Notes: generated by a model from the letters alone, not told the origin. Shown: positions 50,388 to 59,450, counted from the first letter of the stretch. The stretch is DNA of 64,000 nt from Filobacillus milosensis (GCF_004402015.1 NZ_SOPW01000010.1:1-64000), one strand, 5' to 3'. A program made the numbers and translations.

Positions 50388-50897
50388 ATGAGGAACTTGC
50401 CAAAAGAAAAAATAAAAACAATAACTATAATTCTATTATCTATTACATTAATCATTACTGTTCCAATGCTCAATCATGAAAAGCAAGAGGATGAAGAGCA
50501 GTTTGAGTCATTTTTGAATGAATTTTATCACCACTTAGATTTAACTCTTATGGCGGCAGACAATATCTTAGAAAGCCCTGAAGATATTGAGGATTGGGAT
50601 TACCATTTAAAAAAATTACGACATCATTTAGACCAAACGAGTTTAGTATTAGAAACCGGGAACCGGTTTATCGACTGGGATATACAAATAGAGTCATATT
50701 TTTTTAAATATGTTTCAAACTTCAGTGCTGACGATGAACCTACTGAAGAACAGTTAGCAGAGCTAGAAAACATCCGAGATGCACTCCAATACATGAAAGA
50801 TGGGCTTTACTCAGAAGAAACAGGTCAGGAAAACAAAGACCTAAGTATTGATCAATTTAATGAAATTATTTCAGAAGGTGCGAAACTAGGGGAGTAA
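50388..50897 (+). CDS. Membrane-anchored helical protein, unknown
   Basis: A 169-residue protein with one N-terminal helix (about 11-28, TITIILLSITLIITVPML) and an acidic helical outer part. AAGGAG precedes the ATG. Its layout resembles that of the product at 13209. Function unknown. Confidence 0.55.
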   Translation: MRNLPKEKIKTITIILLSITLIITVPMLNHEKQEDEEQFESFLNEFYHHLDLTLMAADNILESPEDIEDWDYHLKKLRHHLDQTSLVLETGNRFIDWDIQIESYFFKYVSNFSADDEPTEEQLAELENIRDALQYMKDGLYSEETGQENKDLSIDQFNEIISEGAKLGE

Positions 50898-50919
50898 GTA
50901 CATAATAGGAGGACTCATT

Positions 50920-51216
50920 GTGCTGTGGATAGCGATTATTCTCATACTTCTTATAGCGTGGGGACTTGCTATAAGAGATAACATGAAATGGAAAACAGTC
51001 ATGGAAACACCAGAAAAACAACCTGAAAAATCGATCGCATATTATAACTATCTTAAATCAAATGGGGTTAGGTGTAGGAAAAAGAACATCGGCTCAGCGC
51101 ATCGTGTGTCACAAGGTGGATTAACAGGAATGGGTAGGTTCACCAGAATAGATGTGCGAGAAGAAGATTTATATAAAGCGAGAAGTCTTTTGTCTGACTA
51201 TGACATAAATAACTAA
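50920..51216 (+). CDS. Single-helix membrane protein with a DUF2007-like tail
   Basis: A 98-residue protein: helix at about 3-19, then a small alpha/beta domain with YYNYLKSNGVRCRKKNIG and FTRIDVREEDLYKARSLL, which resembles the ferredoxin-like DUF2007 arrangement (strand, helix, strand, helix). AGGAGG is seven bases before the GTG. Tentative. Confidence 0.5.
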   Translation: MLWIAIILILLIAWGLAIRDNMKWKTVMETPEKQPEKSIAYYNYLKSNGVRCRKKNIGSAHRVSQGGLTGMGRFTRIDVREEDLYKARSLLSDYDINN

Positions 51217-51303
51217 TAGCTATAAGGGAACAGATTACGAGTTTTTTCATGTAGCAGTAGTTGAGAATAAGAGGAACTTTAAGAGTAGGTGAATTTAATA
51301 GTT

Positions 51304-51852
51304 ATGAACAGGCTCGCAATTATCACAGTCGGAAAAACCCACAGCGGCAAAACAACATTCGCTAGAAAACTAGAGGAACAGTTACCCAATTCAGTCGTCA
51401 TTGATCAGGATAATCATGCTGAGTTCATCAATGCCTATTATAAAAAATTAATACCAAGTCAAGGCCCAAATAACTTGAAGTATACAATTACTCAAACAAT
51501 GGTAGATTACACTATAAAACAAACAGACTATCATCTAATAAAATGTAATTCTAACCGTAACCAAAAGAGCAGGTTAGACAACATCAATTATTACAAAAAG
51601 AATGGCTTCATAACCATTATTGTCTACTTTAATTTGCCTGAACAGGTCTTGAATGATCGAGTCAAACACACGAAAAGAAGTACAAACATATTTAGAACTG
51701 CTTCAAGCTTTGAAGAAGTTTTAGAACGACAAGGAAAAGAGAATGATGTGAAGCATCCGACTCTTCAAGAAGCAGATTACCTATATGAAATTAAAAGCAA
51801 TGGTGACGTACAAGATGCTATAGCCGAGATACTAGAAATAAAAGGAGTATGA
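51304..51852 (+). CDS. P-loop kinase-like protein
   Basis: A 182-residue protein with Walker A GKTHSGKTTFARKL at the N-terminus, a YHLIKCNSNRNQKSRLDNI lid-like region and INYYKKNGFITIIVYFNLP. It is a zeta-toxin/AAA-33-like nucleotide kinase or phosphotransferase; the acceptor is unknown. The ATG at 51304 is preferred because it gives the usual short strand before the P-loop; a GTG at 51289 cannot be excluded. The stop overlaps the next gene's first ATG. Confidence 0.65.
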   Translation: MNRLAIITVGKTHSGKTTFARKLEEQLPNSVVIDQDNHAEFINAYYKKLIPSQGPNNLKYTITQTMVDYTIKQTDYHLIKCNSNRNQKSRLDNINYYKKNGFITIIVYFNLPEQVLNDRVKHTKRSTNIFRTASSFEEVLERQGKENDVKHPTLQEADYLYEIKSNGDVQDAIAEILEIKGV

Positions 51853-51854
51853 AC

Positions 51855-52220
51855 ATGGAAACTCTAACACGAATTTTACCTAGTCTATTTATTGGAATAA
51901 CTATGATCATAGCAGCACTAATCCTTGCGCCAGCCATTCAGGACTTCAGTGTGGTGATAGAATCTAATTCACAAGAAGAAGAGCCTGAGAACCGACTGCT
52001 TAATGTAGAAGAAGTATCTAATATTCTGGACATAGAAGAAAACGAACTTAAAGAGATGATTGTCAAAGATCAAGTTGAAAGAAATCAAAGAACATCATAC
52101 AACACTTATCAATACATACCATCAATTAAAATAAATAATGAATTTTTGTTTTTAGAAGATGAACTCTATAAATGGTTAGAGTACCATAGTGGCAGATTGC
52201 AGCATCAATATGGAAGTTAA
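51855..52220 (+). CDS. Membrane-anchored protein with helix-turn-helix-like tail
   Basis: A 121-residue protein: one membrane helix (about 8-28), then a cytoplasmic or outer part with LNVEEVSNILDIEENELKEMI, which looks like an excisionase/MerR-type helix-turn-helix, and a C-terminal FLEDELYKWLEYH. The second ATG is correctly spaced from GGAG. Function unknown. Confidence 0.5.
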   Translation: METLTRILPSLFIGITMIIAALILAPAIQDFSVVIESNSQEEEPENRLLNVEEVSNILDIEENELKEMIVKDQVERNQRTSYNTYQYIPSIKINNEFLFLEDELYKWLEYHSGRLQHQYGS

Positions 52221-52235
52221 TTGAGGAGGTTTTGA

Positions 52236-52778
52236 ATGAATCAAATAGAAAAGGAATACCTTTCAATAGTTTTTAATCAATTTCGTCATTTTAAGGAACG
52301 GGCTGAAAAAGGAATGGAACAACTAACAGAAGCGGATTTGCACAGAAAGCCTAGTGAAGAATCAAACAATGTAGCTATAATCCTTAAACATATAAGTGGA
52401 AATATGCACTCTCGATGGGTGGACTTTTTAACTACTGATGGGGAGAAACCTTATCGAGACCGAGACTCAGAGTTTGTAGATTTGCACGAATCAAAGGAAG
52501 AGTTAATGGAGTAGTATTGGGATGAAGGTTGGGAACTACTTTTTAATACATTAGAAAATCTTAAAGAAAATGACTTACATAAAATAGTTACTCTAAGACA
52601 ACAACCAATTAGTGTATTACAAGCTATTCAAACGGAAGTTGCGCACATTAGTTATCATGTTGGACAGATATTATATATTGGGAAACAGATTAAAGGTGAT
52701 GAATGGGTAATATTGAGTATACCCAAGAATCAATCAAAAGAATTCAACAATATGGTTTCACGTAAAACGGGGGAGTAA
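52236..52778 (+). pseudogene. DUF1572 (DinB-like) gene with an in-frame TAG at 52512
   Basis: One frame runs from ATG 52236 to TAA 52776 with a single TAG at 52512-52514. Before it: EKGMEQLTEADLHRKPSEES and HISGNMHSRWVDFLT; after it: YWDEGWELLFNTLENLKEND and EVAHISYHVGQILYIGKQI. Together these are a full 180-residue DUF1572/DinB protein with its His triad. The stop lies in GAGTAGTATTGG; dropping one AGT of the AGTAGT repeat gives GAGTATTGG and an open frame that aligns with the family. TTGAGGAGG precedes the ATG. Confidence 0.75.
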
Positions 52779-52780
52779 AA

Positions 52781-53128
52781 TTGAATAAAGTTTTATTACA
52801 TTTAGAGGGGTTAGCAGTACTTGCATTAAGTGTTTACTTCTATAATCATTTAGATTTCAGTTGGTTGTTATTCTTTGTTTTACTACTAACACCGGATTTA
52901 TCGATGTTTGGTTATGCAGTGAATAACCAAGTAGGAGCAATTATTTATAATCTATTTCATACATATATTCTCGCTATCGGTTTTGTACTAATTGGTCTGA
53001 TTCTATCAAACTCACTGGTTTTAGCGATTGGTTTGATTTGGGTTGCTCACATTGGTATGGACCGAACAGTTGGTTATGGACTGAAGTATACAACGGAATT
53101 TAAAGATACACACTTGAACCGTGTGTGA
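52781..53128 (+). CDS. DUF4260 membrane protein
   Basis: A 115-residue protein with four hydrophobic stretches and the hallmark HIGMDRTVGYGLKY near the C-terminus, after LTPDLSMFGY. These are DUF4260 features. The start is TTG after GGGGGAG, three bases past the previous stop. Function unknown. Confidence 0.8.
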   Translation: MNKVLLHLEGLAVLALSVYFYNHLDFSWLLFFVLLLTPDLSMFGYAVNNQVGAIIYNLFHTYILAIGFVLIGLILSNSLVLAIGLIWVAHIGMDRTVGYGLKYTTEFKDTHLNRV

Positions 53129-53143
53129 TTAGGGGGAGAAGTA

Positions 53144-53314
53144 ATGAAATTACAAACTAGGATGTGGCTTGGGGCCGTATTAGGTTCCCTAGGGGCTTTT
53201 ACTGTAGTTAAACTAATCTGGCCAAATACTAGTTTCAGTTATTTACTTATACTTTTAGTCTTTGGATATCTTATAAACTTTTTACTGTCATTAAGAATAA
53301 AGAAACAGAGGTAA
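53144..53314 (+). CDS. Small two-helix membrane protein (56 residues)
   Basis: A 56-residue frame with a strong site AGGGGGAGAAGTA before the ATG. The product (MKLQTRMWLGAVLGSLGAF start, ending SLRIKKQR) has two helices at about 8-25 and 31-49 with a basic tail. It is spaced tightly between two genes (15 and 4 bases), supporting it as real. Family unknown. Confidence 0.6.
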   Translation: MKLQTRMWLGAVLGSLGAFTVVKLIWPNTSFSYLLILLVFGYLINFLLSLRIKKQR

Positions 53315-53318
53315 AACA

Positions 53319-53840
53319 ATGATAATTATGATTAATGGCGCATTTGGCGTCGGAAAAACAACGGTAGCAAATGAACTAGTAAAAGAACTAGACAATAGCA
53401 TGATTTACGATCCTGAAGAAGTTGGCTTCATGTTAAGAGAAGTGATTCCAGATGAAATGAAGTGGGCTGAAGCCGAGACGGGTGACTTCCAAGACCTTGA
53501 ACTATGGAGAGAACTGACGGTCACTGTCGCAGAATCCTTACATAAAAAATATAATAAAACCTTAATTGTCCCAATGACCATTCGTAGACCAGAGTACTTC
53601 AACTACATCATTAACGGTTTTAAAAACATCGACCGTACTTATCCCTTCTGTCTAACAGCTAGTAAGGAAGTTATTCACAATCGATTAAGAAAGCGAGAAG
53701 CAGAAGAGGATGGTTGGTGTTTTCAACAAACTGATAAATGTCTAAAAGCTTATAACGAACATGACTTCAGCGAGTATGTAAATACTGAGGGTATGAGCGT
53801 TAAAGAGGTAATAGAAAGTATTAAAAAGCAATTAAAATAA
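53319..53840 (+). CDS. TmrB-like ATP-binding protein
   Basis: A 173-residue P-loop protein. MIIMINGAFGVGKTTVANEL, YDPEEVGFMLREVIP, TLIVPMTIRRPEYFN and LTASKEVIHNRLRKR follow B. subtilis TmrB, which confers tunicamycin resistance, in order. It is shorter at the C-terminus and lacks TmrB's terminal basic helix. Resistance is therefore possible but not shown. GAGG precedes the ATG. Confidence 0.75.
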   Translation: MIIMINGAFGVGKTTVANELVKELDNSMIYDPEEVGFMLREVIPDEMKWAEAETGDFQDLELWRELTVTVAESLHKKYNKTLIVPMTIRRPEYFNYIINGFKNIDRTYPFCLTASKEVIHNRLRKREAEEDGWCFQQTDKCLKAYNEHDFSEYVNTEGMSVKEVIESIKKQLK

Positions 53841-53853
53841 ATTAGGAATCGGG

Positions 53854-54336
53854 ATGATTATGATGAATCAATTAAAGAAAGAGATTTTAAATCACCAACA
53901 AAATTCAATAGATTTTGTGAGATCACTTGTGAATTTGAGTGAAAAAGAATGGCGTACACCCATTGAAGAGGGGAAGTGGAGTATCGCAGAAATAGTAGCC
54001 CACTTTAAACCTTGGGATGAATTTATTACTAATCAGCGAATCCCATTTTTGATCACTAATCAATCCCTACCTAACAGCCCAAATGTGGATGAATTGAACA
54101 AGGAATCTGCTTTGTTTGCTAGAAAAGAAAGTAAACAAACTATTATTAATAACTTTGTCAAAGCCAGAACAGAACTATATGAAGCTACTAAGGAAATATC
54201 TGATGAATGGTGGGAAAAGACGATCATTATTAAAGCTACGACCCTTTCGTTATATGACTACTTTAATGGTTTAGCTCAGCATGATTCACATCATTCAGAA
54301 CAGATAAAACAATATGTTGAGAAGAATTTAAATTAG
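53854..54336 (+). CDS. DinB superfamily protein
   Basis: A 160-residue four-helix metal-binding protein. EGKWSIAEIVAHFKPWDEF supplies the first His and LAQHDSHHSEQIKQYVE the C-terminal His pair of the DinB triad. Some members are thiol-dependent S-transferases (bacillithiol in Bacillus). AGGAATCGGG precedes ATG; two further in-frame ATGs follow closely. Confidence 0.8.
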   Translation: MIMMNQLKKEILNHQQNSIDFVRSLVNLSEKEWRTPIEEGKWSIAEIVAHFKPWDEFITNQRIPFLITNQSLPNSPNVDELNKESALFARKESKQTIINNFVKARTELYEATKEISDEWWEKTIIIKATTLSLYDYFNGLAQHDSHHSEQIKQYVEKNLN

Positions 54337-54403
54337 ATTCCGAGGTGAAATATGAAAATTATAAATATAGCGAAAATTACTTTTCAAATAAGGAGAGAGT
54401 CCT

Positions 54404-54796
54404 GTGAGGAAAAATTTAGCGGTAACCACATTAATTCTAATCATCTTAGTAACTTTAATCTTCCTAATCAATAATGAAAATAACGATGAAACAGAAGGTC
54501 ACTTTAGTGAAATTGATGCTATTAATAAAGTACTGGAAAAACACCCTCAATACCCGTCAACTCCTAACAAAAATAAAGTTGTAAAAGATAATGATATGGA
54601 TCGGTTTTGGTATAAGTTAGAGTTAGGTGCAATTCAAGTAGGCAAAGAAACATATATCATTACTCTAGGAAAAAACAATAGATATGTCGTAGATGATGAA
54701 GTCGTCGAGCAATATATCATATATAAAGTATCACCTGAAGGTAAGGAGTTAATTACTGAAAAAGATAATACAGAAATAATGAGTGTTTTTCGTTAG
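54404..54796 (+). CDS. Exported or anchored small protein, unknown
   Basis: A 130-residue protein with an N-terminal helix (about 5-23, LAVTTLILIILVTLIFLI) and an outer domain with predicted strands (LGAIQVGKETYIITLGKN). The start is GTG after AAGGAGAG. No family recognised. Confidence 0.6.
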   Translation: MRKNLAVTTLILIILVTLIFLINNENNDETEGHFSEIDAINKVLEKHPQYPSTPNKNKVVKDNDMDRFWYKLELGAIQVGKETYIITLGKNNRYVVDDEVVEQYIIYKVSPEGKELITEKDNTEIMSVFR

Positions 54797-54834
54797 CTCG
54801 ACCTAATTAGTATACATAATATTGGAGGCTAAAC

Positions 54835-55485
54835 ATGGATGCAATTATACAAAAAGTAGCGGATCGAGTAAGGCATTCTAGCAAAAGAACAGTCATTGGA
54901 ATATCAGGTCATGGCGCTTCTGGAAAAACGACTTTTGCAAAAAAATTATCAGAATACCTAAATCCGATTGAAGTCAATTACATCAATACAGATCCGTATA
55001 TTATCGGTTCTAGCTTAAGAAAATACACTCTATTAGACTATGAGTATGAAAACAAAAATCATCGTTTTAAAATGACGGCTTGTCACCCAGTGGCCCACAA
55101 TGCACAGTCATTAGAAAGAGATGTAAAGATGGTTAGAGACGGATTGGATCTATACACAATGGATACTCATTATTTGAAAAGTACTTTAATCACCCCGCAA
55201 AACAAAATAACTATTGTAGAGGGTATGAGTGTAGCATTCATAAACCCAGAACTATTAGATCTAAAAATCTATCTATATACGGACGGGGAAACCGAACTAA
55301 ACAGAAGAGGCATTCGTGACGTTTCTGAAAGAGGTGCGGACATGGATTTCATCAGACAATCACACGAAGAACGACGAATTCAGTATGAACTTTTCATGCA
55401 CCCTTATCACAAAAACTTTGATGTGGTTTTGAAAAATTCCAATGAAGGATATGACGTAGAAAAGTTAGAAATGAGTGATTACTAA
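54835..55485 (+). CDS. Uridine-kinase-like P-loop protein
   Basis: A 216-residue protein. Walker A GHGASGKTTFAKKL (about 25-38), DPYIIGSSLRKYTLLDYEYEN (split by a turn) and IVEGMSVAFINPELLDLKIYL, RRGIRDVSERG are typical of the uridine kinase/phosphoribulokinase group. The acceptor is unknown. TTGGAGG precedes the ATG. Its stop overlaps the next ATG by one base. Confidence 0.78.
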   Translation: MDAIIQKVADRVRHSSKRTVIGISGHGASGKTTFAKKLSEYLNPIEVNYINTDPYIIGSSLRKYTLLDYEYENKNHRFKMTACHPVAHNAQSLERDVKMVRDGLDLYTMDTHYLKSTLITPQNKITIVEGMSVAFINPELLDLKIYLYTDGETELNRRGIRDVSERGADMDFIRQSHEERRIQYELFMHPYHKNFDVVLKNSNEGYDVEKLEMSDY

Positions 55486-56270
55486 TGGTAATAAAAGATC
55501 CTTGGTTTACCGTTCAGCAAATCGATCAAGATACATATGCGATTAGTGAATATGGGCACTGGGAGAAAGTCCACTCCTTCTTACTAATTGGCGAACAAAA
55601 AGCAATACTCATCGATACAGGGCTTGGGATAGACAATATTAAAAGAATCACAGATCAATTAACGGATTTACCAATCGAAGTGATCACAACCCATGTACAT
55701 GTCGACCATATAGGAAGTCATGGGGAATTCGAGAAAATCTATGTCCATGAAGCAGATGCGGACTGGCTAGAGAATGGCATTCAAGGCTTACCACTAGAAC
55801 AAATAAGAAAAGATATTGGAAGAGATATTACGAAACCGACACCCAGGACATTTAACCCCGAGACATATCTTCCCTTTCAAGGTAAACCAACAGGCGTATT
55901 ACACGATGGAGATGTCTTCGAATTAGGTAATAGAAGGCTAATCATCTACCATACCCCAGGACATTCACCAGGACATATCACTATTTTTGATGAAACAAAA
56001 GGGTATCTATTTACAGGCGATACACTCTATGATGACACCCCAGTATATGCTTTCTACCCTTCTACCAACCCAGAAGATTTAGTTGACTCACTAGAGAAAA
56101 TTTCAAAGATTCCTAAAGTGAACATGGTATATGGATCACATAATATCTTAGGGCTTGCCCCAAATATTTTGAAAGAAGTGCAGGTTGCCGTTAAGTATTT
56201 AAGAGAAAACGACCTGACCAAATTCGGAACGGGAACACATAAGTTTAACGGCTTTAGTGTGAAGTTTTAA
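55485..56270 (+). CDS. MBL-fold metallo-hydrolase
   Basis: A 261-residue enzyme with THVHVDHIGSH (about 71-81), HTPGHSPGH and FTGDTLY, the metal ligands of the fold, and a terminal His in YGSHNILG. Close relatives are annotated as generic hydrolases. It is translationally coupled to the kinase-like gene (TAATG). Substrate unknown. Confidence 0.85.
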   Translation: MVIKDPWFTVQQIDQDTYAISEYGHWEKVHSFLLIGEQKAILIDTGLGIDNIKRITDQLTDLPIEVITTHVHVDHIGSHGEFEKIYVHEADADWLENGIQGLPLEQIRKDIGRDITKPTPRTFNPETYLPFQGKPTGVLHDGDVFELGNRRLIIYHTPGHSPGHITIFDETKGYLFTGDTLYDDTPVYAFYPSTNPEDLVDSLEKISKIPKVNMVYGSHNILGLAPNILKEVQVAVKYLRENDLTKFGTGTHKFNGFSVKF

Positions 56271-56286
56271 TAAGAGGAGTGTTTTG

Positions 56287-57135
56287 ATGAAGGTACATAA
56301 TACAGTTCCATATTTTTTAGAAAACTATGAGCCACACGAAGACTTTCTTGAACATTATTATAGAAAATTCTCTAGTGATTTTGAACAGTATTTTTTATTT
56401 CACTGTAAGAATCCTGGAGAGAAATAGAGAGCAGCTATTGAAAAATACCCAAGGAAGCTAGCAGATATCAAAGAGTCTAGTGGAAAAATTGAATCGCTTA
56501 TACAAGAAGTATCTGAAGCATATGAGAAAAAGTATCAAGTTCAATTCACGAAAGATGTTCATGTAATCGTAGGCTGCTACGGATCAAATGCGTTTACCCA
56601 TCGTCAGTACATACCAGAAATAACGTTTTGTTTAGAAAAACTTTCACCAAATACTGAGCACTTGAAAGTAATCATTGCGCATGAGTTTGGGCATGCGCTT
56701 CATAACCTACTGTCTGACCGAGAAGGGATGGATTGGCCAAGTCTAAATTGGGAGAATCCATATATATGGTTACTACAAGAAGGGTGTGCGACTCACTTCT
56801 CTAAACAAGTCGCAGAAGCTGAGGAATCTGTTTATTTTTCATATGACGACCAGGGAGAAGAGTGGCTAGAGTTTGCGTTAGCAAACAAACAAGAACTGAT
56901 TCGGTCGTTTATTAATGATCGCGATAAACAATCACCACGGGAAATTTTTAATGAATGGTTTTCCATTAATGGGGGTAAAAAGCATGACTATACAAGACTA
57001 GCTTATTTTATTGGATATGAAATCCTCCAACACCTCATTGAAAAGTACGGTGAATTAAAAGCTGTTACTTCATGGACAGAACCAAATTTCAATCAAGAAA
57101 TAGAGCAAGTCATGAAAGAATTAATGGAAGCTTAG
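56287..57135 (+). pseudogene. Zinc metalloprotease-like gene with an in-frame TAG at 56425
   Basis: From ATG 56287 (after AAGAGGAG) a single frame runs to TAG 57133 with one internal TAG at 56425-56427. Before it: NTVPYFLENYEPHEDFLEHY; after it: AIEKYPRKLADIKESSG and the zinc motif HEFGHALHN followed by EGCATHFSKQ, whose Glu is the third ligand. The uninterrupted product would be 282 residues, resembling DUF2268/DUF5700-like predicted proteases. A C-to-T change of CAG would create the stop. Translation restarting downstream would still give the catalytic part. Confidence 0.7.
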
Positions 57136-57181
57136 GTGGGGTTAGATGTCATGGGAACATTATCGATTAAGGAGGGAATAA

Positions 57182-57640
57182 ATGGAATACGTTATGGAAT
57201 TAAGAAAATTAGTAGGCCAAAGACCATTAATCTTACCGGGAGCTGTAGTCTTAATAGTAAATCAAGAAGATAAAGTAATGTTACAACACAGACACGATGG
57301 ATCTTGGGCATTACCAGGTGGTTTAATGGAGTTAGGTGAAAGTTTAGAAGATACCGCCAAAAGAGAAGTAAAAGAAGAAACGGGCCTTGATGTTAGTGAA
57401 TTAGAATTAGTAGATATATGCTCTGGGCCTGAATATTATTTAAAACTTCATAATGGGGACCAGCTTTACTCCGTAACGGCTGTGTATTTAACTCATGATA
57501 CAAAAGGGCATATGAACATTGATTATTCAGAGTCTCGTGATTTTCAATATTTTAATATATACGACTTGCCTGAAGGTTTGAATGAGGTGAATCGCAGTTA
57601 TATAGATTCGTATATAAATAAAAAGAGTGTTACAAGGTAA
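57182..57640 (+). CDS. Nudix hydrolase (paralog of 10077)
   Basis: A 152-residue enzyme with Nudix box GGLMELGESLEDTAKR then EVKEETGL, Mg-binding Glu residues in place. The N-terminus MEYVMELRKLVGQRPLI copies that of the gene at 10077, so the two form a paralogous pair. AAGGAGGGAATAA precedes the ATG. Substrate unknown. Confidence 0.88.
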   Translation: MEYVMELRKLVGQRPLILPGAVVLIVNQEDKVMLQHRHDGSWALPGGLMELGESLEDTAKREVKEETGLDVSELELVDICSGPEYYLKLHNGDQLYSVTAVYLTHDTKGHMNIDYSESRDFQYFNIYDLPEGLNEVNRSYIDSYINKKSVTR

Positions 57641-57660
57641 AAGAGTTGGAGTGTTTCAAC

Positions 57661-58311
57661 GTGGGGAAGTTGTATTTCTATAGTGACCAAGTGATTGAGT
57701 CGCCAGGTAATAAAAGGTTGGATCAATTACTATTGGCCGGCTTTGAAGCTAAAGATATAAAGATAGGTTATATTCCATCGACTGAGGATAAAGACAAGGA
57801 ATATTTTAATACAAAAGTTCAATATTATAAGAGTTACGGAATACATAATATGATGTTTTTTGACCTCTGTAGTGAATTTGATTCAATGAGAATTAAGGAA
57901 TTAATGGAGTGCGACATAATTCACCTCTCAGCGGGGAATCCAATTGAGTTTAGGCATGCGATCAAGAATCGCCAAATGGATAGGGTTTTACGAGATTATT
58001 TTAACAACGGTGGAACCATTGTAGGTGTTAGCGGTGGCGCAGTTCAACTTGGTAAAACGACGAATCTATTTCAATTATTTACCGGAAAAATTAACGATGA
58101 AGCCTCTGATACATTGAATTTTGTAGATTTTGAATTTCTTCCACATTACAATCGTTGGTCTGATGAGTTTAAGCAAAAAGTTCAAAAATACGCACAAGAA
58201 ACCGGAACAAAAATCTATGCAGGCAATGACGGTGATGGACTGATTGTAGATGGTGATCAGTTACATATGGTAGGAGATATAGTCGTGATTAGCGAAAATG
58301 CATTTATTTAA
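57661..58311 (+). CDS. Peptidase E-like protein (S51/class I amidotransferase fold)
   Basis: A 216-residue protein. IGYIPSTEDKDKEYF, DIIHLSAGNPIEFR and the nucleophile elbow GVSGGAVQL (Ser about 122) follow the peptidase S51 (dipeptidase E, cyanophycinase) pattern, though the elbow is GGA where most have AGA. The GTG at 57661 lies nine bases after GGAG; an upstream TTG lacks a site. Confidence 0.78.
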   Translation: MGKLYFYSDQVIESPGNKRLDQLLLAGFEAKDIKIGYIPSTEDKDKEYFNTKVQYYKSYGIHNMMFFDLCSEFDSMRIKELMECDIIHLSAGNPIEFRHAIKNRQMDRVLRDYFNNGGTIVGVSGGAVQLGKTTNLFQLFTGKINDEASDTLNFVDFEFLPHYNRWSDEFKQKVQKYAQETGTKIYAGNDGDGLIVDGDQLHMVGDIVVISENAFI

Positions 58312-58348
58312 TCATCAAATGAAACGAAAGCGAAATGAGTGATAGTTA

Positions 58349-58765
58349 GTGGCTGTATATTTTCAAGTTGACTTTAACATTTATCGAATAGGGCATGGTG
58401 ACTTCCTTCATTCCTTTTTTTCAACGATTAGTTATCATTTAGAATCGGATGGTTGGGGGGCCAAGTATCCTTTGCTATTAAATGAACTGTATTTTAGAGG
58501 AATAAATTCTAAAGATATTTCTAATGCAATACAAGAAGTTGAGGAAGTTAAAGAAGGACTAAAAACTTTGCCACCTAGTGAAGTAGTTTGGGATATAGAA
58601 GATTTAGACAAAGTACCACCTTGGGGAAATGACATTAGTCAGGAGATTACGAATTTATCAAACTACTTTGTTACAAGTGATGGCAGAGATTTATTTGACC
58701 TGCTATTGCTTGCGTTAAATGATGCTATTGAATTGGAAAGTAACATAGAGATTGTATCGAGGTGA
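58349..58765 (+). CDS. Imm70 family immunity protein (orphan)
   Basis: A 138-residue protein with the Imm70 landmarks: IGHGDFLHSFFSTISYHLE, WGAKYPLLLNELYFRGI, VVWDIEDLDKVPPWG and LSNYFVTSDGRDLF. Imm70 proteins neutralise toxins of polymorphic (LXG, WXG100) secretion systems. No toxin gene is adjacent, so it is an orphan, perhaps giving protection from a neighbour's toxin. Start GTG with a weak site (GAGTGATAG). Confidence 0.78.
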   Translation: MAVYFQVDFNIYRIGHGDFLHSFFSTISYHLESDGWGAKYPLLLNELYFRGINSKDISNAIQEVEEVKEGLKTLPPSEVVWDIEDLDKVPPWGNDISQEITNLSNYFVTSDGRDLFDLLLLALNDAIELESNIEIVSR

Positions 58766-58804
58766 ATTATTGAAGGAAGATAGTGCGTGATGGGAGGGTC
58801 ATTG

Positions 58805-59197
58805 TTGTCTAGTAGAGTAATTATTAACCCACCAATTTCAAATTATGAAGTACCAAAATTAAGGGAACTTGTTGGCTGGGCCAGACGTGATAATGATTAT
58901 CCAACATTATTTGAACGATGTAACTTCTGGGCTGGAATAAGAGACACTCAGGGAGATTTAATTGCCTTCGGTTATGTATGTGGTATGGGACTAGAGCATG
59001 GTTATATGGAAGACATCATGGTGCATCCTGATTATCGAGGACACGGGCTAGGGATTGAACTTGTGAAAAAGTTACTAGAGGAGTCAAAACATTTCGGGTT
59101 AGACATTGTTTCAGTTACATATGAGGAAGATAAAGCCCAATTTTATGAAAAGTGTGGATTTACACCGGGCTTAGGTGCAATTTGGAAACGTTTGTAG
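58805..59197 (+). CDS. GNAT acetyltransferase
   Basis: A 130-residue GNAT protein: MEDIMVHPDYRGHGLGIELVKKL contains the acetyl-CoA loop (RGHGLG), and YEEDKAQFYEKCGFTPG closes the fold. The TTG at 58805 lies six bases after GGGAGGG; GTG 58787 is the longer alternative. Substrate unknown. Confidence 0.8.
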   Translation: MSSRVIINPPISNYEVPKLRELVGWARRDNDYPTLFERCNFWAGIRDTQGDLIAFGYVCGMGLEHGYMEDIMVHPDYRGHGLGIELVKKLLEESKHFGLDIVSVTYEEDKAQFYEKCGFTPGLGAIWKRL

Positions 59198-59219
59198 CTT
59201 TTATATATGAGGACTATAA

Positions 59220-59450
59220 GTGAAAATGATTCTGTCGGTAATAGAAATCAATAATAATGATACCTCTCTTGATCTGATAGGTTTCATCCTTATCTTAGTA
59301 GGAATATTAAGCGCTACTTTCCCTTATGCTGCATGGTATTTAGAGATAGGGTGGAAGCTTCATGACACGGAACCTTCAGAATTTGCATTAATAGCTAATA
59401 GAGTGATAGGTGTTTTTATATCTATAGTGGGATTGTTTATCTTAATTTAA
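59220..59450 (+). CDS. Small two-helix membrane protein, DUF6199-like
   Basis: A 76-residue protein with helices at about 18-40 and 60-76, joined by a polar loop WKLHDTEPSEFALIANRVIG that resembles the DUF6199 type; the assignment is tentative. Start GTG after GAGGACTATAA. Confidence 0.55.
   Translation: MKMILSVIEINNNDTSLDLIGFILILVGILSATFPYAAWYLEIGWKLHDTEPSEFALIANRVIGVFISIVGLFILI

Noticed and set aside
54352-54474. Small frame of about 40 codons starting MKIINIAKITF with GAGGTGAAAT before it
   Set aside because: It overlaps the next gene out of frame and loses any protein-like character after the overlap; possibly a decayed leader.
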